Source: Hyphomicrobiales bacterium (GTDB taxonomy: Bacteria; Pseudomonadota; Alphaproteobacteria; Rhizobiales; Rhizobiaceae). Taken from it: a stretch of 64,000 bases of DNA. The translations under genes were made by a program, and so were the position numbers. The stretch is taken from assembly GCA_900473205.1 (NCBI GenBank), contig UCLB01000028.1, positions 1 to 64,000 on the forward strand. The letters run 5' to 3'. Below, piece after piece: positions 29,667 to 38,892 of the stretch (positions are counted from its first letter, which is position 1; each line of letters opens with the position of its first letter). Under the pieces are notes generated by a model. The model ran no database searches. It worked only from the letters and a program-made list of their open reading frames with translations, and was not told the DNA's origin.

Positions 29667-30685
29667 AGGAGACCGTGAAAGTGACCTCCAACGTGCAGAG
29701 CGACATTTCTCCCGGCACAAAACCGCGCAGCGCGCTGGCCCGTGACCTCATCGGCATCGCCGTAATCTTGGTTGCCGCCGTGATCGGCTATCTGCTGTTT
29801 CCCGACAATCTGGCGCTGCTGACGCGCATTCTCGCTATTGCTTTTCTCGTGCTGGCACTTGATCTCGTGACCGGATATTGCGGCGTTGCCACCCTTGGCC
29901 ATGCCGCATTGTTTGGGGCCGGTGCCTATGCGGCGGGCATTCTTTCGGCCCATTACGGCATTAATGATCCGCTGCTGATGACACTGGCGGGTCTCGTCGG
30001 CGGTGCGGTTTCCGGCCTGCTTTGCAGTGTGATCATGCTGCGCGCTCACGGGTTGCCACAGCTTGTCCTGTCGATTGCGCTCATCCACCTTTTTCACGAG
30101 CTAGCGAACAAAATGTCCTCCTGGACTGGCGGCAGCGATGGGCTTGCAGGCATCGCGCCGGACCCGGTCTTCGGCATTTTCGAGTTCGATCTTTACGGCC
30201 AGACAGCCTATGTTTTCGGCGTCGTTCTGCTGTTGATCGTGTTTGTTTTCCTGAGGATCCTCGTGCGCTCACCTTTCGGCATGCTGAGCCGGGGCGTTCG
30301 GCAGGATACGCTACGCATTCGCGCTATGGGCGCGTCGCCCAGTTCCGTGCTGGTCAGGATGTATGTGATCTCTGGCGCGGTGGCAGGTCTCGGCGGGGCA
30401 TTGAACGCCATCTCGACGCAGGTCGTTGCGCTTGACACGTTGTCCTTTACCCAGTCTGCCGAGGCGTTGGTCATGCTGGTGCTGGGCGGAACCGGCTCCC
30501 TGTTCGGCGCCTTGACCGGAACGCTGATCTTCATGCTGTTTGAGGATTACGTCTCAGCTGCCAATCCCTTTCACTGGCTGACGATGGTCGGCGCATTGCT
30601 GATCGCCGTCGTCCTCTTCGCTCCGAAAGGGATTTACGGAACGGCTGCCGATTACGTTTCGCGGCGCAGGGAGGCAAAGCGATGA
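29663..30685 (+). CDS. LivM-like ABC permease
   Basis: A 340-residue membrane protein overlapping livH by four bases. It has a longer N terminus than LivH, then DLVTGYCGVATLGHAALFGAGAYAA near residue 70, the typical LivM entry motif, and RQDTLRIRAMGASPSSVLVRMYVISG near 213, the ATPase-contact loop. LVMLVLGGTGSLFGALTGT lies near 270. Coupled by ATGA to the ATPase gene downstream. Confidence 0.93.
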   Translation: MKETVKVTSNVQSDISPGTKPRSALARDLIGIAVILVAAVIGYLLFPDNLALLTRILAIAFLVLALDLVTGYCGVATLGHAALFGAGAYAAGILSAHYGINDPLLMTLAGLVGGAVSGLLCSVIMLRAHGLPQLVLSIALIHLFHELANKMSSWTGGSDGLAGIAPDPVFGIFEFDLYGQTAYVFGVVLLLIVFVFLRILVRSPFGMLSRGVRQDTLRIRAMGASPSSVLVRMYVISGAVAGLGGALNAISTQVVALDTLSFTQSAEALVMLVLGGTGSLFGALTGTLIFMLFEDYVSAANPFHWLTMVGALLIAVVLFAPKGIYGTAADYVSRRREAKR

Positions 30686-31446
30686 GCGCGGTTTTCGAGG
30701 TCGACAATCTTAAAAAGACGTTCGGCGGTCTGACCGTCACCGACAACGTCTCGCTATCGCTGATGCCGGGCGACCGTGTCGCGCTCATCGGGCCGAACGG
30801 TGCGGGCAAGACCACCTTCGTCAACCTTGTCACCGGCAATCTCCAGCCCAATTCCGGAGACGTGCGCCTCAATGGAGAGACGGTCACGAAAATCGATGCC
30901 GCAGGCCGTGTCAGGCGCGGTCTCGTGCGTTCCTTTCAGGTCACCCGGCTTTTTCAAGACATGACGCCTGCCGAACATGTAGCACTGGCAATGCTGCAAC
31001 GGGATGGCCGTGCCACCCGACTGTTCGGCAATTTTCTGACGATGCCCGATGTCATGGCCGAAGTTACAGCGCTGCTCGGAAAGCTTGGTCTGGCCGAGCT
31101 TGCGCATCGCAGGGTCAGCGAGATCGCCTATGGCCAGCAGCGCCTGCTGGAACTTGCCATGGCGCTGGCGCTGAAGCCGAAGGTGCTGCTTCTGGACGAA
31201 CCGGCGGCAGGCGTGCCGCAAAGCGATACCGGGCTTATCGAAAACGCCCTTGCAAACCTGCCCGCCGATCTCGCGGTGCTGATGATCGAGCATGACATGG
31301 ATCTCGTTTTCCGTTTTGCAAAGCGCGTGATCGTGCTGGCGGCGGGCGCCGTCATTTTCGATGGCCTGCCCGCCGATGTCACCAAGGATGCCCGCGTGCG
31401 GGAAGCTTATCTGGGGAGCTATGCCGATGCCAGCCAAGTCGCTTGA
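30682..31446 (+). CDS. LivG-like ABC ATPase
   Basis: The 254-residue ATPase has Walker A GPNGAGKTT near 37, a Q-loop around RSFQVTRLFQDMT, and signature region EIAYGQQRLLELAMALAL, where IAYGQQR replaces the usual LSxGxQR, as often seen in LivG. Walker B is VLLLDEPAAG and the switch His lies in MIEHDMDLVF. It overlaps livM and its 3' end overlaps livF. Confidence 0.92.
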   Translation: MSAVFEVDNLKKTFGGLTVTDNVSLSLMPGDRVALIGPNGAGKTTFVNLVTGNLQPNSGDVRLNGETVTKIDAAGRVRRGLVRSFQVTRLFQDMTPAEHVALAMLQRDGRATRLFGNFLTMPDVMAEVTALLGKLGLAELAHRRVSEIAYGQQRLLELAMALALKPKVLLLDEPAAGVPQSDTGLIENALANLPADLAVLMIEHDMDLVFRFAKRVIVLAAGAVIFDGLPADVTKDARVREAYLGSYADASQVA

Positions 31447-32155
31447 GGTAGAAAATCTCTCTGCCGGATACGGTCAGACCAAAGTGCTGGAAGACGTTTC
31501 CTTTTCGGTACCGGCCTGCCAGCGCCTTGCCGTGCTTGGCCGAAACGGCATGGGCAAGACGACCTTGCTCGCCACCCTCGCGGGCCAGACCAGACGCTAC
31601 GAAGGACGCATCCGCTTGGGCGACACGGACATAACGAGTGCGCCAAGCGCTTCGCGCGCCCATGCGGGCCTCGGCTATGTGCCGCAGGCGCGTTGCGTGT
31701 TTCCAACGCTGACGGTGGAGGAAAACCTGTTCGTCGGTCTGAAAGGACGACCGAAATCGGCGCTGGAAGAAGCCTACCAGATGTTTCCGCGCCTTAAAGA
31801 ACGGCGCCGAAACCTCGGCAACCAGTTGTCCGGGGGCGAACAGCAGATGCTGTCCACCGCCCGATCCATTCTTGGCCGCCCGTCGGTTCTGCTGCTGGAC
31901 GAACCGCTGGAAGGGCTTGCCCCGGTGATCTGCGAGGAACTGATGCTGGCCTTCGCCGATCTTGCCAAGACAGGCGACATGACGATCCTTCTGGTCGAAC
32001 AACGCATCCAGAGCGCGCTCGACTTCGCCGAGCAGGTCATCATTCTCGAACGCGGCAGACTGGCCTGTAACGGAACACCACAGGCACTTGCCGCTGACCA
32101 TACCACAGTTGAACGCCTTCTCGGCGTCGGCGGCCTTTTGAGCGAAGAAGCCTAG
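31427..32155 (+). CDS. LivF-like ABC ATPase
   Basis: The ATG at 31427 lies inside the end of livG, nine bases after GGGGAG; an alternative ATG is at 31421. The roughly 242-residue protein has Walker A GRNGMGKTT, signature LSGGEQQMLSTARSI, Walker B VLLLDEPLEGLAP and the switch His position occupied by Gln in LVEQRIQ, as in many LivF proteins. It ends two bases from the end of the convergent acetyltransferase-fusion gene, with no terminator between. Confidence 0.92.
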   Translation: MPAKSLEVENLSAGYGQTKVLEDVSFSVPACQRLAVLGRNGMGKTTLLATLAGQTRRYEGRIRLGDTDITSAPSASRAHAGLGYVPQARCVFPTLTVEENLFVGLKGRPKSALEEAYQMFPRLKERRRNLGNQLSGGEQQMLSTARSILGRPSVLLLDEPLEGLAPVICEELMLAFADLAKTGDMTILLVEQRIQSALDFAEQVIILERGRLACNGTPQALAADHTTVERLLGVGGLLSEEA

Positions 32156-32156
32156 A

Positions 32157-33815
32157 CTATGTGGGTACTCGCCCGCCGACAATGTCCGCTGGTTCGAAGC
32201 GATGGATTCCCTTCGGCCGGAATGGCAGGTGTTCTTCTTCACCGAGTAGCTTTGCTGAAAGCCAGACAACCGACATCCACATTTCGGTACCCTGTAATCC
32301 GGGAGGGTGGCCCTCTGCAAAGGCAAATCCCCTGCCTTTTTGCCAGCGTCCTCTGATCCGTCTCAAAGTTTCGCGCGCAATCTCTCTCACTTCGTCTTGC
32401 CTGTGATCAGTCTGCTGCAGACACAGGAGGAGGGGATGGATCGTGTCGAGCAGGTTGCAGGCGTTATAATCTTTCCCATGAAACGTTTCAAAGGCGCGAT
32501 AATTGGCAATAACGGAATCGATTGCTGCCTGCGGATGGGGAACGGACAGACTGAACTGGGCATAGGAGCCTCGGGTGAGCCGGTAAAAGCCGTTGACCGG
32601 TTGCAACAGACCCTGTTCCGCTGTTGGTTCGCCCCAAAGCCCAGTGGTTTTATCGGCATTCAATACCAGCCAACCGAAGAGAACCGCTAGGTTTTTGCCG
32701 GATGTGAAATAGCGTCTGTTGAAATATAGCGCCGTGGCGATGGCATCTATGGTGGCACCGCAGTGCCATGCCCGGCTTTGCCAGGGCAAATTTTCTAGAA
32801 GATGAATGAGGTCGTTGGCAGACATATCCTCCACGAATGCAATTGGTGCTTTCGGGGCAGTACAGAAACATTCGAGCGCATATCCGACAGCCAGAATATT
32901 ATAGAGGACGTTGGGGTCTTGTTCCGGCGGCGAAACATAGGGGCGGCTGGCGTCGAAAAACAGCCCCGTTTTGCTGTCCTGCATTGCCTGAAGGTCAGCC
33001 ACGGTTTTTTCGGCGTCAAATTCAGTGACTTGCTCTCCGAAGGCTGCGGCGATTTCTATGGCGTCGCACAGATGCCTTACACTTTCGACGTCGTTCCCGG
33101 ATGCATCGGGTGAACGATAGACGCTGCCTTTTTCATAGGAGCGGATGACGGCTCGCCAGTCACCTGCGATCTTCTCGCCGATTTCACGCAGCAGGTTTTC
33201 GGTTTCCGTCGGTTTTACAGCCTGCGTCTGCTCACCGCGGTATTTCAAGACGCGGGCGGGAACGCCGGCTGCAATGGCCATGGCAGGAATGTCCTTTGCC
33301 ACCGCGGCACCTGCGGCAATAATCGCGCCGCGGCCTATTTTCACACCGTCCAGAACGACCGCATTGGCCCCGATCCAGACATCGTCGCCAATCTCGATGC
33401 CGAGCGAGGTCAACGGCTGTCGGTAGATGGGGGTGTCGATATCATCGAAACCATGGTTGAAACCGACAATGCTGACATGGGAGGCGATGCGTACGCCGTT
33501 GCGGATCCTGACCTTCCCGGAAATGCAGGCATAGGGGTTGATCGACACGTTTTCGCCGAGTTCGATATCACCGCGCACGATGGCGTAACCGGCAATCCAC
33601 GACTGCGCGCCCATCACCAATCTGTCCGTGTGGACCTCGGCTTTGGCGGCGATGTAGACGCCCAGCCCGAAATGAGCGTTGGCGGAGTGCTTCAAGCGGT
33701 TCAAACGCACCTGATGTTCGGGATTGTCGATATCCTCCTGTTTCCGTTCCCATGTAACGATATTCAGCCGATCCGACCTTTGGCACATCGTCGGCGCTTC
33801 GTCGGTCATCTGCAT
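32157..33815 (-). CDS. left-handed beta-helix acetyltransferase fused to a helical-repeat domain
   Basis: The 552-residue protein has two parts. Residues about 45-205 are a hexapeptide-repeat (LbH) acyltransferase: repeats such as [20 protein letters not shown], then [26 protein letters not shown] with a candidate catalytic His, [19 protein letters not shown] and a [11 protein letters not shown] end. Residues about 240-540 resemble none of the transferases: repeated Trp-rich helices ([47 protein letters not shown]) suggest an alpha/alpha toroid of the type found in glycosidases or lyases. Its ATG overlaps the DUF2264 stop by one base. It may acetylate an oligosaccharide intermediate or a surface glycan, but the role is unknown. 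Confidence 0.75.
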   Translation of the reverse strand: MQMTDEAPTMCQRSDRLNIVTWERKQEDIDNPEHQVRLNRLKHSANAHFGLGVYIAAKAEVHTDRLVMGAQSWIAGYAIVRGDIELGENVSINPYACISGKVRIRNGVRIASHVSIVGFNHGFDDIDTPIYRQPLTSLGIEIGDDVWIGANAVVLDGVKIGRGAIIAAGAAVAKDIPAMAIAAGVPARVLKYRGEQTQAVKPTETENLLREIGEKIAGDWRAVIRSYEKGSVYRSPDASGNDVESVRHLCDAIEIAAAFGEQVTEFDAEKTVADLQAMQDSKTGLFFDASRPYVSPPEQDPNVLYNILAVGYALECFCTAPKAPIAFVEDMSANDLIHLLENLPWQSRAWHCGATIDAIATALYFNRRYFTSGKNLAVLFGWLVLNADKTTGLWGEPTAEQGLLQPVNGFYRLTRGSYAQFSLSVPHPQAAIDSVIANYRAFETFHGKDYNACNLLDTIHPLLLCLQQTDHRQDEVREIARETLRRIRGRWQKGRGFAFAEGHPPGLQGTEMWMSVVWLSAKLLGEEEHLPFRPKGIHRFEPADIVGGRVPT

Positions 33816-35680
33816 CAGCCTTCGCGATTTTCGTTGAGGGCAAAGGCCGGAACCCGCTGTGCTTCGCGCCGGAACAACTCTTCCAATTCAGACAAATCAG
33901 GAGCTACGGGCAATGTGGCCAATACAGCTTCTGCCGCCTTGTCGGCGGGAAGCGCCACGCAAGCTGTTACAAGAAGCGTCTCGCCTGTCGCAATGGTTCC
34001 TCGCAACTGCGGCACAAGGGTTCTGGCGTGTATGAGATTGGTGTTGGCGATTGCCTGATGGCAAAGCCCGGTCCGCCGGGTTCCAGTCGACAGATCGAGG
34101 ATAGCACTCGTGTCGGTCTGCCCATCGCAGACGGCGCGGCCTTCGCCCTCTTCTGTCCGGTCACGATTGAAGTCGGCTCGTTCTATGGCAAATCCGCCTT
34201 CGGATGTTTGCAGCGGACGCGGGGTGCGGATGCGATGCAGCCTGATGTGCCATGGATTTTGCGGCACGAGCCACGTCTCGATCTCGACATCCGCCCATGG
34301 CCTCCAGCGCGAATAGAGGCAGTCCTTGGCAATCAAAGCCTCTTCCATCGTCTCGCGGGTGCGAAAGTGAACGCCATCGTCGGATAACCCCAGCATCCCG
34401 TCGAAACTGGCTGCCGCAAAATGCCTGTCGTCTGCCTCGATGTTGAAGGCGTAGCGTGTCGAATAGACGAATTTCGAATATTTCTCCTGCGCACCGCGCA
34501 TCTTGTCATGCTGCTGGCCCGACGAAAGAATGACGACATTGCCGGGTGTGTGGAACGCGACCATGCCGGGTTTGGGCAAGGGCACTGGCGCTTCAAATGT
34601 CTCAGCCTCCGCCTCCGGCGCTGTCCAGAACGGATGGTCGCCAGGCAGTGCCAGGGGAAGGAAAAACTTCAGCGCCCAATAGGGTGAGCAGGGAGAGTTG
34701 TAACTCTCGCTCATCAACAGATTGGGGTATCCGTAACCGATAGATAACACGCCATCACGCTCACAGATCGGCAGCTTCCCCCACCATCTGATGTGGCGCA
34801 TATAATAACCTTTGACCTGAGACCACGGCAGCGCCTCAAGATCAGCAAAGGCGAGCCCACCCCAGAAGCCGCCTGCCGCGAAACGATAGCTCTGGCTGCG
34901 TCCGAAGGCGAGCGAAGCACCATCCGGCCCGAACCAGTGGCGGATATCGCTGGCAAAGCGTTTGGAGCGCTGAAGCAGCCGGGTTTTACGCGCGTCATCA
35001 CCTTTGGCCAGCACCGTATAAATCAGCCCATAGAAATGCATGGCGAAGGGTACGTAATGATCGACCCGCCGCACCGGTCCATCGCTATACCAGCCATCGC
35101 CAATGTCGAAGGCCTCAAGCTCATCGAGATAGGCATGCGTTTTGGATGTGTCGAATGCCACGCCCACCCGCTCGAGACCAAGATCGATGAGCACGCGGAA
35201 GAACTTCCAGTTATTGTCAACGAATTCCCGTTCGCGCGCGGCCAGCAGATAGGCGGCGACAATTTCTTTGTCGGCCTCGTCCAATGGCTCCCAGATGTGC
35301 TGCGGCACCATGGCCAGTGCAAAACCGATGGCGGCCAGTTCCACAAGCCGCTGGTTACGGTCGGAAACATTGCCCCAATATTCGGCGTGATCAGGGTTGG
35401 TACCATTCGCCAGGCCGCGCCGGTACAGGTCCCAATGCGGGAAGTCATACCCGCCAGCCGCCAGCGGGACGATGCCCCAAAGCGGCCTCGCAAATCCTTC
35501 CAGTTCCGCTGCCGGATAATCGAATATCGCACCCGTGGCACTCAGCCGCACACGCGCTCCACCTTCGGAGAAATACGGCAGAAGCGGGTTGAACAAATCC
35601 ATTACCGCTTTAGCAAGATCGTCTCTCGTCAGCAGCGGATTGTTGAAAAGCGGGTTGGCCTTGGCGCTATCGTGATGCAC
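33815..35680 (-). CDS. DUF2264-family protein, predicted glycan-active enzyme
   Basis: The 621-residue protein carries the DUF2264 region over about residues 10-370, with [31 protein letters not shown] and [38 protein letters not shown] and [12 protein letters not shown] follow. The helical first part and beta-rich remainder (about 390-600) recall the toroid-plus-sandwich build of heparinase-type lyases. There is no signal peptide, so it should act in the cytoplasm. It lies between the ABC binding-protein gene and the acetyltransferase fusion. Activity on an imported uronate-containing oligosaccharide is likely but unproved; no catalytic residues can be assigned with confidence. Confidence 0.82.
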   Translation of the reverse strand: MHHDSAKANPLFNNPLLTRDDLAKAVMDLFNPLLPYFSEGGARVRLSATGAIFDYPAAELEGFARPLWGIVPLAAGGYDFPHWDLYRRGLANGTNPDHAEYWGNVSDRNQRLVELAAIGFALAMVPQHIWEPLDEADKEIVAAYLLAAREREFVDNNWKFFRVLIDLGLERVGVAFDTSKTHAYLDELEAFDIGDGWYSDGPVRRVDHYVPFAMHFYGLIYTVLAKGDDARKTRLLQRSKRFASDIRHWFGPDGASLAFGRSQSYRFAAGGFWGGLAFADLEALPWSQVKGYYMRHIRWWGKLPICERDGVLSIGYGYPNLLMSESYNSPCSPYWALKFFLPLALPGDHPFWTAPEAEAETFEAPVPLPKPGMVAFHTPGNVVILSSGQQHDKMRGAQEKYSKFVYSTRYAFNIEADDRHFAAASFDGMLGLSDDGVHFRTRETMEEALIAKDCLYSRWRPWADVEIETWLVPQNPWHIRLHRIRTPRPLQTSEGGFAIERADFNRDRTEEGEGRAVCDGQTDTSAILDLSTGTRRTGLCHQAIANTNLIHARTLVPQLRGTIATGETLLVTACVALPADKAAEAVLATLPVAPDLSELEELFRREAQRVPAFALNENREG

Positions 35681-35711
35681 GGCATGTCTTCCAAAAATAG
35701 ATCATAAAAAC

Positions 35712-35738
35712 GGCGGTCGCAAAAGACCCGCGACCGCC
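35712..35738 (-). terminator. intrinsic terminator after the binding-protein gene
   Basis: GGCGGTCGC (35712-35720) pairs with GCGACCGCC (35730-35738). Read on the minus strand the stem is followed by GTTTTTAT. It sits seven bases after the binding-protein stop and 32 bp before the DUF2264 start, so it probably reduces read-through into the two downstream genes and may raise binding-protein mRNA relative to them. Confidence 0.75.
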
Positions 35739-35744
35739 TGATGC

Positions 35745-37025
35745 TTACTTGATGGCTTTGACGCCGTCGTCCATATCCTTGATGCCGTCATCGATGGAGA
35801 TGTTGTCGGTCATCAGCGCATCATGGACGCGGTTCAGCACGACTTCGATCTTCGCGGCATTCGGGTTGACGGCCATTTCCAGATAGGCCTTGCCAGCCTT
35901 CAATGCATCCTTGCTGTTCTGGTCCTGCGGAAAGCCGGGAAGGGCTGCAATGGTCTGTGCAACCGTGTCCGATCTCAGCGCCGGGAATGTGCCGGTGGAG
36001 GCGACGATGGCTGCCCCTTCCGGGCCGGTCACGAACTTGATGAAATCAAGCGCCGCTTCCTTGTGCGCGGAATTGGAGTTGACCGACAGGCCGGAAATCT
36101 GCGCCGCCGTCGTGCCAGCCTCCACGCCCTCGGGATGCGGGAACTTCACGATGCCCCAATTGACGCTCTTGGATTCGCCCGACTTCACCTTGGCGATCTG
36201 CGTTCCCATGAACCATGTTCCCATCGGCAACATTCCGATGGTGCCATTGAAGAACAGCGCGGAATAATGGGTGTTGGAGGTTTTCAGCGATGCATAGGAG
36301 GGGATCGCACCACTCTTTTGCAGCGCCAGCGCGCGCTCATACCAGGGCTTCAGAAATTCGTATTTGCCATCGACCAACGTCTGCTTGCCGTCCTGAATAC
36401 CAGGCAGTTGCACGGTCGAGCGCCATGTGTGCAGCAGCGCGCCATAGGTGCGGTTCTGGCCCATGCCGCCCTTGAGCTTGGTGGCGATCTCATCGAACTG
36501 CGCCCATGTCATGTCATTGGTGGGGTAGGGGACACCGGCCTTGTCGAAGATGTCCTTGTTGTAATAGACGATCCAGAAATCGGAGCGGAACGGCAAGGCG
36601 TAAATCTTGCCATCTACCGTCAGTTCCTCGATCAGCCCGCCATAACCGGCCGGGTCGATCTTCTGGTCCTTCATATAGCTGCTGAGATCGGCAATGTTGC
36701 CGGCGCGCACAAGGTTGGCATAACCCGGCACATCCTTGATGGTGACGATGTCAATGTCCTTCGAGCCGCCGGTCAGTTGCGTCGAAATCATCTGCGTGTA
36801 GTCCTGCGAACCCAGATCGACAGGCTCGAAACTCACATTGGGGTGCTTGGCTTTATAGGCATCCATCAGCGGTTTGAAATAGGCCCCCTTGTCGAGATCC
36901 CACAGCGCCCATTTGAGAGTCACCGGCGCATCGCTCTGCGCAAAAGCCGCTCCTCCCATGCCCATGGCAAGGCTTATGCCTGCGGTGGCCAAGGCGAATG
37001 CTCGTCGTGTCGTGTTGAATTCCAT
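35745..37025 (-). CDS. sugar ABC transporter binding protein
   Basis: The 426-residue family-1 extracellular solute-binding protein begins with a leader containing twin Arg (NTTRRAFALATAGISLAMGMGG...FAQS), so Tat export is possible. The mature part begins VTLKWALWDLDKGAYFKPLM and has the YALPFRSDFWIVYYNKDIFDKAG motif typical of oligosaccharide-binding proteins. Neighbouring GH88 and lyase genes suggest an unsaturated or uronate-containing oligosaccharide as ligand. Confidence 0.9.
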   Translation of the reverse strand: MEFNTTRRAFALATAGISLAMGMGGAAFAQSDAPVTLKWALWDLDKGAYFKPLMDAYKAKHPNVSFEPVDLGSQDYTQMISTQLTGGSKDIDIVTIKDVPGYANLVRAGNIADLSSYMKDQKIDPAGYGGLIEELTVDGKIYALPFRSDFWIVYYNKDIFDKAGVPYPTNDMTWAQFDEIATKLKGGMGQNRTYGALLHTWRSTVQLPGIQDGKQTLVDGKYEFLKPWYERALALQKSGAIPSYASLKTSNTHYSALFFNGTIGMLPMGTWFMGTQIAKVKSGESKSVNWGIVKFPHPEGVEAGTTAAQISGLSVNSNSAHKEAALDFIKFVTGPEGAAIVASTGTFPALRSDTVAQTIAALPGFPQDQNSKDALKAGKAYLEMAVNPNAAKIEVVLNRVHDALMTDNISIDDGIKDMDDGVKAIK

Positions 37026-37050
37026 AGTCGGTTTCCTCCCGGACTGTTGC

Positions 37051-37752
37051 TTATTGATTGTGTCGGTCAGCGCGTCCCTTTGGGGTCAAAGGTCTCGATA
37101 TGCCGGCTGCAAAGCAGATGGCGAAGATGCCAAGCGAAAAATTGATGGTGGCAGGCATGAACACCGACACTGGGTAAAACAGGATATGTGCAAGCCAAAG
37201 CGCCGCTACGAAACCCAGTGCTGCCAGCATCGGAAGCGGCTTTACAAGTGCCAGTAACGCTGCTTGTCGAAACAGGCCCAGAAGCGGCAGGTCGCGTGTC
37301 ACCGTCAGCACGATGGCATAGGCGGATACGAGGCTGATAAACAGCGTCATGACGATGCTGATCGCCAAAGGCAGGCTGTAGATCAGCCCATCCGGTGCGG
37401 CTTTTGCATAGGTGATGACGGCGTAGGTGCTGGTACCCATCAGGGCCGCACAGGCCACGATCAGCACCGTGCCACGCAAAGCATAATGCCGAAACGCCTC
37501 GACAAAATCGCGCAGCAGATAGGTGTTTTCATCCGATACGATGGAGCGGGACACCCGCGCTGTTGCCAGCGTCGCCGCGGGCATGGTGACCAATGGCAGG
37601 CTGGCGATCAGGAACAGAAGATTGAGCTTCACCAACTCCCACCACTCGCGTTTCAGAATATCAAAGAACAGGGCAAGGCCGGTGGGACGCGGGGCATCCT
37701 TGTCGATCCCGGCTCCCTCCCTTGTCCACAGTCCTTCAAGCCATTGCATCAT
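37051..37752 (-). CDS. YesL-like (DUF624) membrane protein
   Basis: This 233-residue protein has five to six predicted membrane segments and the DUF624 pattern (LNLLFLIASLPLVTMPAATL near residue 45, then RDFVEAFRHYALRG). YesL proteins are common in Gram-positive bacteria next to sugar ABC transporters for pectin fragments, for example beside the rhamnogalacturonan genes of Bacillus. Here it lies between the ATPase and binding-protein genes. Its role, possibly as an accessory transporter subunit, is unknown. Confidence 0.85.
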   Translation of the reverse strand: MMQWLEGLWTREGAGIDKDAPRPTGLALFFDILKREWWELVKLNLLFLIASLPLVTMPAATLATARVSRSIVSDENTYLLRDFVEAFRHYALRGTVLIVACAALMGTSTYAVITYAKAAPDGLIYSLPLAISIVMTLFISLVSAYAIVLTVTRDLPLLGLFRQAALLALVKPLPMLAALGFVAALWLAHILFYPVSVFMPATINFSLGIFAICFAAGISRPLTPKGRADRHNQ

Positions 37753-37767
37753 ACGCCTCCCAGCGGG

Positions 37768-38877
37768 TTAGTAGAGAATGGAGCGCTCGGTTTCCGGGTC
37801 GAACAGCTGTGCCCCGGTCAAGTCGGCAATGAGGGTGATGTCATCACCTAGTCTGGCCTTGAAGCGTGGCGAGACGCGCGCGATCAGCGCCTTGCCGCTC
37901 GATACGAGATTGAGGTGAACCTCCGATCCCATGGGCTCGGCCAGTTCCAGCGTGGCGTTGAACGGCACGGTATTGGCCGCATCGATATCGGCGGGTGCAA
38001 ACTCGTGAAAATTCTCGGGCCGAATGCCGAGAATAACGTCCTTGTTTTCGTAAGCGCGCAGCCGCTCGGCATCGATGCTGGCAGGCAGAGGCATCGGCGT
38101 GCTATCGAATACGGCGACGAAACGCTCGCCGTCGCGCTTCAATGTCACCGGCAGCATGTTCATCTGCGGTGCGCCGATAAAACCGGCAACGAACATATTG
38201 ATGGGCCGGTCATAAAGCTGCTGCGGCGTGTCCACCTGCTGGATGTGGCCGTCCTTCATCACCACGATGCGGTCCGCCATCGTCATCGCTTCGATCTGGT
38301 CATGCGTCACATAGATGAAGGTCGCATCCAGCCGCTTGTGCAGCTTGCTGATTTCCGCCCGCATCGTGCCGCGCAGCTTGGCGTCGAGATTGGACAGCGG
38401 CTCATCGAGAAGGAAGACTTCGGGGTTGCGCACCATGGCACGGCCCAGCGCCACACGCTGCCGCTGCCCGCCGGAGAGCGCTTTCGGCTTGCGGTTCAAC
38501 AGATGGGTGATGTCGAGAATATTGGCGGCTTCCTTCACCTTTTCATCGATAAAGTCACGCGGCGCCTTTCTCAGTTGCAGACCAAAAGCCATGTTCTTGT
38601 AAACAGTCATATGCGGGTATAACGCATAGTTCTGAAACACCATTGCGATGTCGCGGTCCTTGGAGGGCACGTCATTCATCATGTCCTCGCCGATGCGAAG
38701 CTCGCCACCGGAGATTTCCTCCAGCCCGGCAATCATGCGCAACGTCGTGGATTTGCCACAGCCGGAAGGGCCGACCAGAATGATGAATTCCTTGTCGGCA
38801 ATCTCCAGATCGATATCGTGGACAACCTTGAGCGCACCGAAGGTCTTATTGAGTTTTTTCAGCGAAATGCTTGCCAT
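37768..38877 (-). CDS. sugar ABC transporter ATPase (MalK/UgpC type)
   Basis: A 369-residue ATPase with Walker A GPSGCGKST, Q-loop FQNYALYPHMT, signature LSGGQRQRVALGRAM, Walker B FLLDEPLSNLDA and THDQ switch. The C-terminal TOBE/OB domain is from about 235. It has the same architecture as the ugpC gene at 20035 but serves another transporter. It is 15 bp from each neighbour, consistent with one transcript. Confidence 0.94.
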   Translation of the reverse strand: MASISLKKLNKTFGALKVVHDIDLEIADKEFIILVGPSGCGKSTTLRMIAGLEEISGGELRIGEDMMNDVPSKDRDIAMVFQNYALYPHMTVYKNMAFGLQLRKAPRDFIDEKVKEAANILDITHLLNRKPKALSGGQRQRVALGRAMVRNPEVFLLDEPLSNLDAKLRGTMRAEISKLHKRLDATFIYVTHDQIEAMTMADRIVVMKDGHIQQVDTPQQLYDRPINMFVAGFIGAPQMNMLPVTLKRDGERFVAVFDSTPMPLPASIDAERLRAYENKDVILGIRPENFHEFAPADIDAANTVPFNATLELAEPMGSEVHLNLVSSGKALIARVSPRFKARLGDDITLIADLTGAQLFDPETERSILY

Positions 38878-38892
38878 ATCGTCCTCACGCGC

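Noticed and set aside
34793-35707. 304-codon open frame on the plus strand
   Set aside because: Antisense to the DUF2264 gene; no domain pattern and no ribosome-binding site.
35823-37145. 440-codon open frame on the plus strand
   Set aside because: It is antisense to the sugar-binding-protein gene, which has a signal peptide, family motifs and operon context; the antisense protein is rich in Arg, His and Gly without any known pattern.
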